Position numbers and translations under genes: made by a program | Shown here: piece by piece, positions 54,234 through 64,000 of the stretch | Position numbering within the stretch: position 1 is the first letter of the stretch | Layout of the letters: each line of letters starts with the position of its first letter | Assembly: GCF_030817415.1 (NCBI RefSeq) | Contig: NZ_JAUSZI010000002.1 | Location: 5,952,001-6,016,000, forward strand | Source of the DNA: Streptomyces umbrinus | GTDB taxonomy: Bacteria > Actinomycetota > Actinomycetes > Streptomycetales > Streptomycetaceae | Reading direction: 5' to 3' | DNA: 64,000 bases | Notes under the pieces: model-generated | Told to the model about the DNA's origin: nothing | The model's database searches: none | What the model saw: only the letters and a program-made list of their open reading frames with translations

Positions 54234-55316
54234 ATGGGTTCGGTTCGCGTAGCCATCGTCGGCGTGGGCAACTGCGCCGCCTCGCTGGTACAGGGCGTCG
54301 AGTACTACAAGGATGCCGATCCGGCGTCCAAGGTGCCCGGCCTGATGCACGTCCAGTTCGGCGACTACCACGTGGGTGACGTCGAGTTCGTCGCCGCCTT
54401 CGACGTCGACGCGAAGAAGGTCGGCCTCGACCTCTCGGACGCCATCGGCGCCAGCGAGAACAACACCATCAAGATCTGCGACGTCCCGAACAAGGGCGTC
54501 ACGGTCCAGCGCGGCCACACGTACGACGGTCTCGGCAAGTACTACCGCGAGACCATCGAGGAGTCCGCAGAGGCCCCGGTCGACATCGTCCAGATCCTCA
54601 AGGACAAGCAGGTCGACGTTCTCGTCTGCTACCTGCCCGTCGGTTCCGAGGACGCGGCGAAGTTCTACGCCCAGGCCGCCATCGACGCCAAGGTCGCCTT
54701 CGTCAACGCCCTTCCGGTCTTCATCGCCGGCACCAAGGAGTGGGCGGACAAGTTCATCGAGGCGGGCGTCCCAATCGTCGGCGACGACATCAAGTCGCAG
54801 GTCGGCGCCACCATCACGCACCGTGTGATGGCGAAGCTGTTCGAGGACCGCGGTGTCCGCCTTGAGCGCACGATGCAGCTCAACGTCGGCGGCAACATGG
54901 ACTTCAAGAACATGCTGGAGCGCGACCGCCTCGAGTCCAAGAAGATCTCGAAGACGCAGGCCGTCACCTCGCAGATCCCCGACCGCGACATGGGCGCGAA
55001 GAACGTCCACATCGGTCCCTCGGACTACGTGGCCTGGCTCGACGACCGCAAGTGGGCGTACGTCCGCCTCGAGGGCCGTGCCTTCGGTGACGTCCCGCTG
55101 AACCTGGAGTACAAGCTCGAGGTCTGGGACTCCCCGAACTCCGCGGGTGTCATCATCGACGCCCTGCGTGCCGCGAAGATCGCCAAGGACCGTGGCATCG
55201 GCGGCCCGATCCTCTCCGCGTCGAGCTACTTCATGAAGTCGCCGCCGGTCCAGTACTTCGACGACGAGGCCTACGACAACGTCGAGAAGTTCATCAAGGG
55301 CGAGGTCGAGCGCTAA
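54234..55316 (+). CDS. Inositol-3-phosphate synthase (myo-inositol-1-phosphate synthase)
   Basis: The enzyme converts glucose 6-phosphate to inositol 3-phosphate with NAD+, the first step toward mycothiol and phosphatidylinositol. The 360-residue protein has the NAD-binding start [20 protein letters not shown] and the actinobacterial MIPS segments [17 protein letters not shown] and [23 protein letters not shown] 54234 has GGGAG about nine bases upstream. Upstream PadR gene is separated by 44 bp. A strong hairpin terminator follows. Confidence 0.95.
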   Translation: MGSVRVAIVGVGNCAASLVQGVEYYKDADPASKVPGLMHVQFGDYHVGDVEFVAAFDVDAKKVGLDLSDAIGASENNTIKICDVPNKGVTVQRGHTYDGLGKYYRETIEESAEAPVDIVQILKDKQVDVLVCYLPVGSEDAAKFYAQAAIDAKVAFVNALPVFIAGTKEWADKFIEAGVPIVGDDIKSQVGATITHRVMAKLFEDRGVRLERTMQLNVGGNMDFKNMLERDRLESKKISKTQAVTSQIPDRDMGAKNVHIGPSDYVAWLDDRKWAYVRLEGRAFGDVPLNLEYKLEVWDSPNSAGVIIDALRAAKIAKDRGIGGPILSASSYFMKSPPVQYFDDEAYDNVEKFIKGEVER

Positions 55317-55339
55317 AACGCTTGATGTGCCGCTCTGTT

Positions 55340-55372
55340 GAGGGTCCCCGGGTCGCAAGCCCGGGGACCCTC
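55340..55372 (+). terminator. Terminator downstream of inositol-phosphate synthase
   Basis: Perfect 13-bp stem: GAGGGTCCCCGGG (55340-55352), loop TCGCAAG, complement 55360-55372. 24 bp past the stop codon. Confidence 0.9.
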
Positions 55373-55394
55373 CTCGTATGTGAAGCTGTGCCCC

Positions 55395-56660
55395 ATGGCT
55401 GTCGTGCGTGACCTGCGCGTCCTCCTGCGCTTCGGGAACTTCCGGCGTCTGCTCGCCGTCCGGCTGTTGTCGCAGGGTGCCGACGGCGTCTATCAGGTCG
55501 CGCTCGCCACGTATGTCGTCTTCTCACCTGAGAAGCAGACCTCGGCGGCGGCGATCGCCTCGGCAATGGCGGTCCTGCTGCTCCCGTACTCCCTCGTGGG
55601 CCCCTTCGCCGGCGTCCTGCTGGACCGCTGGCGACGCCGCCAGGTCTTCCTGTACGGGAACCTGCTGCGGGCGGCGCTGGCCGCCCTGACGGGCGTCCTC
55701 ATGCTGAGCGGCGTGCCGGACTGGCTCTTCTACGTGTCCGCTCTGTGCGTGACCGCGGTCAACCGGTTCGTCCTGGCGGGCCTGTCCGCCGCGCTGCCCC
55801 GCGTTGTCGACTCCGAGCGCCTGGTGATGGCCAACTCCCTGTCGCCCACGGCAGGAACGCTCGCCGCGACCGTCGGCGGAGGTCTCGCCTTCGTCGTCCG
55901 GCTGGTCGCCTCGGACTCCGATGCGGCGGTCGTCCTCGTCGGAGCAGCCCTCTACGTGTGTTCCGCGCTCGCCTCGCTGCGCCTGGCACCGGAACTTCTT
56001 GGCCCCGACCGGGAGTTGGTGCATCCACGGTTGAAGGAGGCACTGGTCGGCACGGCACGCGGCCTTACATCAGGCGTACGCCATCTGGCCGAGCCGGCAC
56101 GACGGGAGGCCGCCCGGGCCCTGGCCGCGATGACGCTGATGCGGTTCTGCTACGGCGCCCTGACGGTCATGGTGCTGATGCTCTGCCGGTATGCCTGGTC
56201 GTCGGGCTCGGACGACGACGGGCTCGCCCTTCTGGGCCTGGCCGTGGGGATCTCCGGAGCGGGCTTCTTCGCCGCGGCGGTGCTGACCCCGGTGGCCGTG
56301 GGACGGCTCGGGCCCAGCGGCTGGATCATCGCCTGTGCCGGATCCGCCGCGGTACTTGAGCCGGCGCTCGGGCTGCCGTTCGCCGAAGTCCCCATACTGG
56401 TCGCGGCCTTCGTCCTCGGTCTGACCACCCAGGGCGCGAAGATCGCCACGGACACCATGGTCCAGTCGTCCGTCGACGACGGCTTCCGTGGCCGGATCTT
56501 CGCCGTCTACGACGTTCTGTTCAACGTTGCCTTCGTCGGCGCCGCCGCGGTGGCCGCCCTGATGCTGCCCCCTGACGGCCGCTCGGTCGCGCTCGTGATC
56601 ACGGTGGCCGTTATCTACGGGGCAGTTGCTGTGGCTATGGCCCGCTTTGCACGGCAGTGA
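55395..56660 (+). CDS. MFS transporter
   Basis: The 421-residue protein has about twelve helices (DGVYQVALATYVVFSPEK, AIASAMAVLLLPYSLVGPFA, AGVLLDRWRRRQVFLYGNLL as motif A). It looks like the MdfA/enterobactin-exporter-like MFS group. The start ATG 55395 has no perfect ribosome binding site but fits the family N-terminus. Substrate unknown. It follows the inositol-phosphate synthase terminator on the same strand. Confidence 0.87.
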   Translation: MAVVRDLRVLLRFGNFRRLLAVRLLSQGADGVYQVALATYVVFSPEKQTSAAAIASAMAVLLLPYSLVGPFAGVLLDRWRRRQVFLYGNLLRAALAALTGVLMLSGVPDWLFYVSALCVTAVNRFVLAGLSAALPRVVDSERLVMANSLSPTAGTLAATVGGGLAFVVRLVASDSDAAVVLVGAALYVCSALASLRLAPELLGPDRELVHPRLKEALVGTARGLTSGVRHLAEPARREAARALAAMTLMRFCYGALTVMVLMLCRYAWSSGSDDDGLALLGLAVGISGAGFFAAAVLTPVAVGRLGPSGWIIACAGSAAVLEPALGLPFAEVPILVAAFVLGLTTQGAKIATDTMVQSSVDDGFRGRIFAVYDVLFNVAFVGAAAVAALMLPPDGRSVALVITVAVIYGAVAVAMARFARQ

Positions 56661-56776
56661 GTGTCACATCAATGACACAGAGCCACTGTGGGCTACAGAG
56701 TTGTCAGTGGCGGCCGGTAGCTTACGTGCGTCTTATTTCGCGCCACGCGCTCCTACGCTCTAGGGGGACCCCCAAA

Positions 56777-57274
56777 GTGACCACTCCGCCGCCTCAAGGC
56801 CAGAACCCGTTCGCGCAGGGGCAGCCGCCCCAGGGCCAGAACCCCTACGGGCAGCCCCCGAGCGGAAACCCGTACGGCCAGCCGCAGCCCGGAGACCCCC
56901 AGCAGTCCCCGTACTTCAACCAGGGTGCGCCGGTTCCGCCGCCGGCTCCGGCGCGTAGCGGCTTCAAGAAGTACCTGCGGTTCATCATCCCCGTGGCCGT
57001 GCTGTCCATAGCCGCCGGAACCTACTTCTTCGGTGGCGACGACGCCACGAAGCTCCAGGCCGGCGACTGCCTGCGCAACACGGGCTCCGACTCCAACGCC
57101 ACGGTCGAGAAGCTCGACTGCGGCGACTCGAAGGCCACTCACAAGGTTCTGGCGAAGAAGGACGGCTCCAGCCTGGCCCAGCTCGCTTGCCAGTCCGTCC
57201 AGGGCACCACCGCCGCTCTCTCCTGGAAGGAAGGGTCCGACTCCTTCGTGCTCTGCCTGGCAGACAACAAGTAG
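56777..57274 (+). CDS. LppU/SCO3897-family protein, one helix
   Basis: The 165-residue protein has a Pro/Gln/Gly-rich N-terminus with repeated QPPQGQNPYGQPPSGNPYG, one membrane helix (FKKYLRFIIPVAVLSIAAGT) and an extracytoplasmic C-terminal domain with paired cysteines (AGDCLRNTGS; VEKLDCGDSK; SLAQLACQSV; FVLCLADNK). It fits the LppU/SCO3897 family of actinobacterial envelope proteins. Function unknown. GTG 56777 has AGGGGG nine bases upstream. Confidence 0.83.
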   Translation: MTTPPPQGQNPFAQGQPPQGQNPYGQPPSGNPYGQPQPGDPQQSPYFNQGAPVPPPAPARSGFKKYLRFIIPVAVLSIAAGTYFFGGDDATKLQAGDCLRNTGSDSNATVEKLDCGDSKATHKVLAKKDGSSLAQLACQSVQGTTAALSWKEGSDSFVLCLADNK

Positions 57275-57299
57275 GAGCGGCGCGGACGCGAGGGGCGGT

Positions 57300-57313
57300 G
57301 TTTCACGTGAAAC
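57300..57313. promoter_or_regulatory. parS: parS site (ParB-binding), perfect core
   Basis: Perfect GTTTCACGTGAAAC, within a longer near-palindrome (AGGGGCGGT / ACGCCCCT flanks with one mismatch) that may double as a terminator. It lies in the gap between the LppU gene and cca. Confidence 0.9.
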
Positions 57314-57348
57314 AACGCCCCTCGGCATGTCCGGCTCCAGGAGAGCGA

Positions 57349-57372
57349 GTCATGTTTCACGTGAAACATGAC
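57349..57372. promoter_or_regulatory. parS: parS within a 24-bp perfect palindrome
   Basis: Core GTTTCACGTGAAAC is at 57354-57367, with GTCAT/ATGAC on the flanks. It lies 40 bp from the previous copy, just before the cca stop codon. Confidence 0.9.
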
Positions 57373-57383
57373 GCCGCACGTCC

Positions 57384-58850
57384 TCAGTTCTGTGCGGCCC
57401 ACCACTCCTTGAGCGCCGACACCGCCGCGTCGTACTCCATCGGCCCGTTCTCCAGACGCAGTTCCAGCAGGAACTTGTAGGCCTGCCCGATGACCGGGCC
57501 GGGCGCGACACCCAGGACCTCCATGATCTGGTTGCCGTCGAGGTCGGGCCGGATCGCGTCCAGCTCCTCCTGCTCCTGAAGCTGGGCGATGCGCTCCTCC
57601 AGACCGTCGTACGCACGAGAGAGTGCAGCGGCCTTGCGCTTGTTGCGCGTCGTGCAGTCCGAGCGGGTCAGCTTGTGGAGACGGTCGAGGAGCGGGCCCG
57701 CATCACGCACGTATCGGCGCACCGCGGAGTCCGTCCACTCCCCGGTCCCGTAGCCGTGGAAGCGCAGGTGCAGCTCGACCAGACGCGAGACGTCCTTCAC
57801 GAGTTCATTGGAGTACTTGAGCTCGGTCATCCGCTTCTTGGTCATCTTGGCGCCCACCACCTCGTGGTGGTGGAAGGAGACCCGCCCGTCCGTCTCGAAG
57901 CGACGCGTCCGCGGCTTGCCGATGTCATGCAGCAGGGCGGCCAGGCGCAGGGTGAGGTCGGGACCGTTCTCCTCCAGCGCCATCGCCTGCTCCAGAACGA
58001 TCAGCGTGTGGTCGTAGACGTCCTTGTGCCGATGGTGCTCATCCCGCTCCAGGCGCAGAGCGGGCAGCTCGGGCAGCACCCGGTCGGCGAGCCCGGTGTC
58101 GACGAGCAGCGTCAGTCCCTTCCGCGGGTGGGCGGACAGGACCAGCTTGTTCAGCTCGTCACGTACGCGCTCGGCGGAGACGATCTCAATTCGCTCGGCC
58201 ATGGCTTTCATCGCCGCGACGACGTCCGGCGCCACCTCGAAGTCGAGCTGCGCCGCGAACCGCGCGGCCCGCATCATCCGCAGCGGGTCGTCGGAGAAGG
58301 AGGCCTCGGGTGTGCTCGGAGTCCGCAGAACGTGCGCGGCAAGATCGTCCAGCCCACCGTGCGGATCGATGAACTCCTTCTCGGGGAGCGCAACGGCCAT
58401 CGCGTTCACCGTGAAGTCACGGCGCACCAGGTCTTCCTCGATGGAGTCGCCGTATGAGACCTCGGGCTTGCGCGAGGTCCGGTCGTACGCCTCCGAACGG
58501 TAGGTCGTCACCTCGATCTGAAAGCTCTGGTTGACGTCTCCGACGCGGGCGTCCTTCTGCCCACCGACCGTGCCGAAGGCGATCCCGACCTCCCACACGG
58601 CGTCCGCCCAGGGCCGCATGATCTTCAATACGTCCTCAGGCCGGGCGTCGGTCGTGAAGTCCAGGTCGTTGCCGAGCCGGCCGAGGAGGGCGTCCCGGAC
58701 CGAGCCGCCGACCAGGGCAAGGGAGAACCCGGCCTCCTGGAAACGGCGGGCGAGCTCATCGGCGACGGGGGACACCCGCAGCAGTTCGCTCACCGCGCGG
58801 CTCTGCACCTGATTCAGGGCACTGGGATTGTCTTCGTTGGCGTTCGGCAC
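57384..58850 (-). CDS. cca: CCA tRNA nucleotidyltransferase
   Basis: The enzyme adds or repairs the 3' CCA end of tRNA. The 488-residue protein has the class II nucleotidyltransferase head VGGSVRDALLGRLGNDLDFT with the catalytic Asp pair and RRDFTVNAMAVAL. The tail has an HD domain (LLHDIGKPRTR; HHEVVGAKM). The GTG at 58850 fits the S. coelicolor N-terminus (PNANEDNPSALNQVQ), though the ribosome binding site is weak. It is divergent from the DUF6049 gene, the same order as cca-Rv3909-mviN in mycobacteria. Confidence 0.93.
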   Translation of the reverse strand: MPNANEDNPSALNQVQSRAVSELLRVSPVADELARRFQEAGFSLALVGGSVRDALLGRLGNDLDFTTDARPEDVLKIMRPWADAVWEVGIAFGTVGGQKDARVGDVNQSFQIEVTTYRSEAYDRTSRKPEVSYGDSIEEDLVRRDFTVNAMAVALPEKEFIDPHGGLDDLAAHVLRTPSTPEASFSDDPLRMMRAARFAAQLDFEVAPDVVAAMKAMAERIEIVSAERVRDELNKLVLSAHPRKGLTLLVDTGLADRVLPELPALRLERDEHHRHKDVYDHTLIVLEQAMALEENGPDLTLRLAALLHDIGKPRTRRFETDGRVSFHHHEVVGAKMTKKRMTELKYSNELVKDVSRLVELHLRFHGYGTGEWTDSAVRRYVRDAGPLLDRLHKLTRSDCTTRNKRKAAALSRAYDGLEERIAQLQEQEELDAIRPDLDGNQIMEVLGVAPGPVIGQAYKFLLELRLENGPMEYDAAVSALKEWWAAQN

Positions 58851-59083
58851 AACAGAAAAGGGTACGTGGCCCGGACCCCCGCGGGCGCCTCCATTAAACG
58901 TGCACCGACAGCTTCCCCGCCCCTGCGGAGACCTCACCACTGATAGGCGGACATAGTGGGACAGCGTGGTCTCGTCTCCGATCTTGTGGACCGGACCGCG
59001 GCACTTACCCTCAGCGCGCATCGTTACCATGCGTGGACGCACATTCCGACGACCACTGACGACGACGAGGGACGGGCGAGCGC

Positions 59084-61444
59084 GTGGCCGAGGCGGCAGA
59101 CTTCCAGGGGACGAGTCCCTCACCTGCCCGCCGCTGGCTGCGGCGCACCGGGGCGCTGCTGGCCGCGGCTCCCCTGGTGGCCGGACTCTGTCAGCTGCCC
59201 GTAGCCCCGTCCGCGTACGCAGCCGAGCGCAGCGCCGCAGCGGAGGTCTCCGGTTCCCGCACGGTCGATGTCTCTCTGGACACGCTCAGCCCTCGCGTGC
59301 CCTCCGACGGGGACACGCTCACCGTCTCCGGCAGGATCGTCAACAAGGGCAAGCAGACGATCACTGACGCGCACGTCGGCCTCCGGGTGGGCCCGACGAT
59401 GAACGGCCGCTCGGCGATCGACGACGCCTCACGGAGCAACCCGTACGCGGGTACGGACGTCGGCGGCAAGTACGTCGCGAAGTTCTCCAAGCTGGCGCCG
59501 GGTGTCCCGCAGACCTTCAGCATCTCCGTCCCCGTCGACAAGCTGCCCCTCAGCTCCGACGGCGTCTACCAGCTCGGTGTCACACTCACCGGCCGGACCG
59601 CCGCCGCGGCGTACGACCAGATCCTCGGCATCGAGCGGACCTTCCTGCCGTGGCAACCCGACGCGGCGGACACGAAGACCCGGACCACATACCTCTGGCC
59701 GCTCATCTCCACCTCGCACATGACGGCCGAGACGGGTTCGAACGAACAGCAGACCCCCGTCTTCAAGGACGACGACCTGGCCGCGGAGATCGCCCCAGGC
59801 GGGCGCCTGCAGCAGCTCCTCGCGCTCGGCAAGAACCTCGACGTCACATGGGTCGTCGACCCGGATCTGCTGGCGTCCGTCGACGCGATGACCCGCAGCT
59901 ACCGCGTCCAGGTGAACGGCTCCAGCACGACGACCACGCCGGGCACGCACCAGGCGGTGGCCAAGCAGTGGCTCTCCGAGCTGGAGAACACGGTCGAGAA
60001 CGAGGAAGTAGTCGCTCTTCCCTTTGCCGACCCGGATCTGGCGTCGCTGGCCCACAACGGAAAGACCGCCACCGGGTCGCTCAGCCATCTCAAGGACGCC
60101 ACCACCGTGGCCGCGACGACCGTGGAGTCGATCCTCCACGTGACGCCCAGCACGGAGTACGCCTGGCCCGCGAACGGCGCGATCGACCCCTCGATCGTCA
60201 AGGTCGCCACCTCCGCCGGGGCCGACACGGTGATCGCCCGCAGCGACAGCCTCAAGGAGGCCGGAAGCCTGCCGTACACGCCTTCCGCGGCGCGTCCGAT
60301 CGGCGGCGGCACCACCGCGGTGGTCACGGACGCCCGTCTGTCGACGGCGTTCCAGGGCGACATGACGGTGGCGGGCAACTCCACACTCGCCGTGCAGAAG
60401 TTCCTCGCCCAGAGCCTGATGTTCTCGCTCCAGGTCCCGGCCAAGCAGCGCAGCGTCGTGGTCGCACCACAGCGCATGCCGACCGCCAGTCAGGCCCAGA
60501 CGATGGCGCAGGCGCTGACGGCGCTCCAGGACGGAAACTGGTCGCAGTCGGCGGACCTCTCCGCGGCCACCAAGGCCAAGCCGGATGCGGGCGCCACCAC
60601 ACGGGTCCCGTCGGCGAAGTCGTACCCCCCGTCGCTGCGCGAGCAGGGGCTGCCGCAGACGGCCTTCGATCAGATCGAGCGCACGCAGGACGACCTCGAC
60701 AGCTTCCAGGTGATCCTCGCGGACAAGTCCCGCGTGGTCACCCCCTTCGGACGGGCCATGGACCGGTCGATGTCCACGTCCTGGCGCGGCCGTAGCACCG
60801 ATGCGACGCTCTACCGCGACGGGGTGGAGGCGTATCTCGCCCGACTCACCGAGAGCGTCGCACTGATCAAGAAGTCCGACGCGAAGCTGTCGGGCCGTAG
60901 CGCCACGATCCCCGTGACGGTGCAGAACAACCTCGTCCAGGGTGTCGACCACCTGACGCTGCGCCTGACCTCGACCCAGCCGAGCCGCCTCAGCATCGGC
61001 GACGGCGCCTACGACGAACAGCCGGTCGCGGTCTCGGGCGGGCACAGCCAGTCGGTGAAGTTCACCACCAACGCCCACGCCAACGGCCGTGTGGGAGTCG
61101 TCGCCCAGCTGTTCACGGAGGACGGTCGGCCGTACGGTCCCGAGGTCCCCTTCGACGTGAAGGTCACCGAGATCACCGCCACGGTGATGCTGGTCATCGC
61201 CGGTGGTGTCCTGCTGCTCGTACTCGCCGGGTTCCGGATGTACACGCAGCGCAAGCGCGCGGCCGCCCGCCAGGCCACGCAGGAGTCCAAGAACGCCCAG
61301 GCGGACGGCGAGGACGAGGACGCTCCCGAAGCATCCGAAGCCGAGTCGGGGGCACACGAGCCGGAGCACCCGAGTGACCGTTCACCGGACACCGCATCGG
61401 AAATCACGGACCCGTCCGGCACTGGTGAGAGAGTGGACCGTTGA
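59084..61444 (+). CDS. DUF6049 secreted membrane-anchored protein
   Basis: The 786-residue protein has an N-terminal signal peptide with twin Arg residues (RRWLRRTGALLAAAPLVAGL), a large extracytoplasmic part starting with a beta-sandwich region (LDTLSPRVPSDGDTLTVSGR), and one C-terminal helix (ITATVMLVIAGGVLLLVLAG) before an acidic tail. It fits the DUF6049/Rv3909 family conserved between cca and murJ in actinobacteria, so an envelope role linked to MurJ is likely. GTG 59084. Start support is moderate. Confidence 0.85.
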   Translation: MAEAADFQGTSPSPARRWLRRTGALLAAAPLVAGLCQLPVAPSAYAAERSAAAEVSGSRTVDVSLDTLSPRVPSDGDTLTVSGRIVNKGKQTITDAHVGLRVGPTMNGRSAIDDASRSNPYAGTDVGGKYVAKFSKLAPGVPQTFSISVPVDKLPLSSDGVYQLGVTLTGRTAAAAYDQILGIERTFLPWQPDAADTKTRTTYLWPLISTSHMTAETGSNEQQTPVFKDDDLAAEIAPGGRLQQLLALGKNLDVTWVVDPDLLASVDAMTRSYRVQVNGSSTTTTPGTHQAVAKQWLSELENTVENEEVVALPFADPDLASLAHNGKTATGSLSHLKDATTVAATTVESILHVTPSTEYAWPANGAIDPSIVKVATSAGADTVIARSDSLKEAGSLPYTPSAARPIGGGTTAVVTDARLSTAFQGDMTVAGNSTLAVQKFLAQSLMFSLQVPAKQRSVVVAPQRMPTASQAQTMAQALTALQDGNWSQSADLSAATKAKPDAGATTRVPSAKSYPPSLREQGLPQTAFDQIERTQDDLDSFQVILADKSRVVTPFGRAMDRSMSTSWRGRSTDATLYRDGVEAYLARLTESVALIKKSDAKLSGRSATIPVTVQNNLVQGVDHLTLRLTSTQPSRLSIGDGAYDEQPVAVSGGHSQSVKFTTNAHANGRVGVVAQLFTEDGRPYGPEVPFDVKVTEITATVMLVIAGGVLLLVLAGFRMYTQRKRAAARQATQESKNAQADGEDEDAPEASEAESGAHEPEHPSDRSPDTASEITDPSGTGERVDR

Positions 61445-61490
61445 GCGATGTCGCGGCCGGTGGGCCCGGGGACGATGAGGTGGGGTAACC

Positions 61491-63721
61491 ATGAACGCGC
61501 CGTACGACGGTGACCGCGGTCAGGGCGCGGGCGGCTCCGGCCACCCCGACGACCCGCCGCAGGGCCCGCCGGAGCCCGGCGAGGTGCCTCCGCAGCCCGC
61601 ACCTGACGTGTACCTCCAGGATGCCTACGCCCAGGATCCCTACCGGGCGCAGGATCTCGCCGCCCAGGACCCTGTCACCGAGGCCCTCTACGACCGCGCC
61701 GCGCGTCCCCCGCCGCCGCCCGGCACCTACCAGCCGCAGCCCCCGCTCTACGCTCAGCCGCCCCAGTCCCCGTACGCCCCCGACCCGCGCGTGTGGGCCC
61801 AGACTCCTGCCCCCGAGCCGGAGGGTCCCACCCAGTACCTGCCGTACGGCGACGACCCCCGTACGACCCAGTTCGTGGGTGTCGACGACCTGGTGACCCA
61901 GGCCGGCGAGCAGCGCCACGAGCCGGACGCCTTCGCTCATCTCTTCCGGGACCAGCAGCAGGGCGGCGCATACCCCGCCCGCGGGTGGCCCGCCCAGCGT
62001 GCCCTCTCCGACTCCGGAACCGGCTCCGGCTGCCGAGCCGCCTTCGACGCCCCCGCCCGCACCCGCGCCGGCGGCCGGGAAGAAGTCCGGTGGCCGTGCG
62101 TCCGGTCTGCTGAAGTCCAGTGCGGTCATGGCGGCGGGCACCATGGTGTCCCGCCTCACCGGCTTCATCCGCTCCGCGCTGATCGTCGCGGCGCTGGGCG
62201 TCGGCCTCCTCGGCGACACCTTCCAGGTCGCCTACCAGCTGCCGACGATGATCTACATCCTGACCGTCGGCGGCGGCCTCAACTCCGTCTTCGTACCGCA
62301 GCTGGTGCGTGCCATGAAGGACGACGAGGACGGGGGTGAGGCATTCGCCAACCGGCTGCTGACCCTCGTCGTCGTGGTTCTCGGCACGCTCACCGCGCTC
62401 GCGGTGCTCGCCGCACCGTTCCTGGTCCGCGTGCTGTCGACGCCGGTCGCCAGAGACGCGGCCGCCAACGACGTCGGCTGTCACCTTCGCCCGCTACTTC
62501 CTGCCCACCATCTTCTTCATGGGCATCCACGTGGTGATGGGCCAGATCCTGAACGCGCGCGGAAAGTTCGGCGCGATGATGTGGACGCCGGTCCTCAACA
62601 ACGTCGTCATCATCGTGACGCTCGGCCTGTTCATCTGGGTGTACGGCACCGCGGAGAACTCCGGCATGAAGGCCTCGACGATTCCGCCTGAGGGCGAGCG
62701 GCTGCTCGGCATCGGCGTCCTGCTCGGTCTCGTCGTCCAGGCCCTCGCGATGATCCCGTACCTCCGGGAGACGGGATTCCGGCTGCGGCTGCGCTTCGAC
62801 TGGAAGGGCCACGGGCTCGGCAAGGCCGCGATGCTCGCCAAGTGGACCGTGCTCTTCGTCCTCGCCAACCAGGCCGGCGCGATCGTCGTGACCCAGCTGT
62901 CCACCGCGGCGGGCAAGGACTCACCGGTCGACGGCACCGGCTTCGCGGCCTACGCCAACGCCCAGCTCATCTGGGGCCTCCCACAGGCCATCATCACGGT
63001 CTCCCTGATGGCCGCCCTGCTGCCGCGGCTCTCGCGTTCGGCCCATGAGGGCGACAGCGGTGCGGTCCGCGACGACATCTCCCAGGGCCTGCGTACGACC
63101 GCCGTGGCCATCGTGCCGATCTCCTTCGGCTTCGTCGCGCTCGGCATCCCGATGTGCACGCTGATGTTCGGCTCCTCCGGGACCAGCGAGGCGACGAACA
63201 TGGGCTACATGCTGATGGCCTTCGGCCTGGGCCTGATCCCGTACTCCGTGCAGTACGTCGTGCTGCGCGCCTTCTACGCGTACGAGGACACCCGGACCCC
63301 CTTCTACAACACGGTCATCGTGGCCGCCGTCAACGCCGGAGCCTCGGCGCTCTGTTTCTTCCTGCTTCCCCCGCGCTGGGCGGTGGCGGGCATGGCCGCG
63401 TCGTACGGTCTTGCCTACGCGATCGGCGTGGGAGTCGCGTGGAGCCGGCTGCGCAAGCGGCTGGGCGGCGACCTGGACGGTGGCCGGGTCCTGCGCACAT
63501 ACGCACGGCTCGGTATCGCGTCGGTGCCGGCCGCACTGCTCAGCGGTGCGGCCTGCTACGGAATCGGCCACACACTGGGACAGGGCGTCGGCGGCTCGTT
63601 CGCCTCCCTGCTCGGCGGTGGTGTCGTACTGCTCGGTGTCTTCTACGTCGCGGCGCGGCGGATGCGCATCGAGGAGCTGAACGGAATGGTCGGCATGGTC
63701 CGCGGGCGCCTTGGGCGCTGA
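61491..63721 (+). CDS. murJ: Lipid II flippase MurJ/MviN (two frameshifts)
   Basis: MurJ flips lipid II across the membrane for cell-wall growth. The protein has a Pro/Gln/Asp-rich cytoplasmic N-terminus of about 180 residues and a 14-helix MurJ core beginning SSAVMAAGTMVSRLTGFIRS. The frame breaks twice: one extra C in CCCC 61973-61976 and one extra G at 62476-62477. Removing both restores DVAVTFARYFLPTIFFMGIH and gives 742 residues. ATG 61491 has GGGG upstream. Mycobacterial MviN is fused to a pseudokinase; here the next gene probably encodes the kinase-like partner. An essential gene with two shifts suggests sequence error. Confidence 0.88.
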
Positions 63722-63839
63722 GACGGGGATAGGCGCACAACCATCGTGCGCGACCGCGTGTCGTGCATAGGGGCGGACTGTGGGCACAATTGGCTTTGGC
63801 GTCGGACAGCGCGCAATGGATGGGGAGGCAGGAACGACG

Positions 63840-64000
63840 GTGGTGGAACGGAGCACGGCTGCCGTCGACGTGGCAGACAACAGCGGCGACGAGCCGCTGA
63901 CCGCGAAGGCGGACCAGTCCACGGCCGACGGGGTGGCCCAGAACCGGGAGCGGGACACGGACAGCTCGGAGAGCGAAGAGGAACAGGGGAGCGGGGGGAA
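63840..64000 (+). CDS. N-terminal part of a further gene (partial), possibly kinase-like partner of MurJ
   Basis: Only the first 53 codons or so are present. They read VVERSTAAVDVADNSGDEPL followed by an acidic, Ser/Gly-rich disordered stretch. There is no recognisable domain. By synteny with S. coelicolor and mycobacteria, the gene after murJ in this region can encode a membrane Ser/Thr protein kinase-like protein, but nothing here proves it. The GTG at 63840 has GGGGAGG 11 bases upstream and AGGAA closer. GTG 63843 is equally possible. The end is cut by the window. Confidence 0.6.
   Translation, partial: MVERSTAAVDVADNSGDEPLTAKADQSTADGVAQNRERDTDSSESEEEQGSGG

Overview
The window is high-GC actinobacterial DNA that I read as a Streptomyces chromosome, in the core region close to the replication origin. 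The evidence is the very high G+C, the sporulation pair ssgA/ssgR, frequent GTG starts, rare TTA codons in two regulators, and a gene order that matches the S. coelicolor SCO389x-SCO395x stretch as I remember it. It also carries at least eleven perfect copies of the 14-bp parS core plus two one-mismatch copies, and two clusters of DnaA boxes.

Layout. 0.1-6 kb: RNA 2'-phosphotransferase KptA, an LLM oxidoreductase, a HAD phosphatase, a secreted LytM-type peptidase and a DosS-like two-GAF histidine kinase. 6-12.5 kb: cytochrome bd operon cydA-cydB-cydDC on the minus strand, behind a perfect Rex operator. 12.6-21 kb: a HisC-type aminotransferase, a LacI regulator with a TTA codon, a PPP phosphatase, two poorly known membrane proteins, and thiC behind a TPP riboswitch. 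21-28 kb: a YibE/F membrane protein, SsgA and its activator SsgR, a cupin, a holin-like protein, tyrosine phosphatase PtpA overlapping a PLP lyase gene, and a TTA-containing LysR regulator. 28-40 kb: a more accessory stretch with Nudix, a flavohemoglobin-like protein, GNATs, an HbpS/GlcG-like protein, an MFS/MarR divergent pair, a serine beta-lactamase-like hydrolase, and a methyltransferase / XRE-cupin / RibD-domain group. 40-46 kb: dnaB, a MATE exporter, and the rpsF-ssb-rpsR-rplI operon. 46-64 kb: cell-envelope genes (FemX, alanine-racemase-like protein, GT87 glycosyltransferase, class A PBP), PadR with inositol-phosphate synthase, an MFS protein, an LppU-type protein, CCA tRNA nucleotidyltransferase, a DUF6049 secreted protein, MurJ, and the start of a further gene.

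Themes. Respiration and redox genes sit together: DosS-like kinase, cydABDC, Rex site. Cell-wall genes fill the right end: FemX, racemase-like protein, PBP, MurJ. Chromosome-maintenance elements (parS, DnaA boxes, dnaB, ssb) run through the whole window, and nearly all parS copies are in intergenic gaps.

Data quality. Four genes are interrupted by single-base frameshifts, five events in all: cydDC, the flavohemoglobin, the methyltransferase, and murJ twice. Four events fall in short G or C runs and one is an extra G in a GG pair. Because murJ is normally essential, these look more like sequencing or assembly errors than pseudogenes. I give each as one CDS across the shift.
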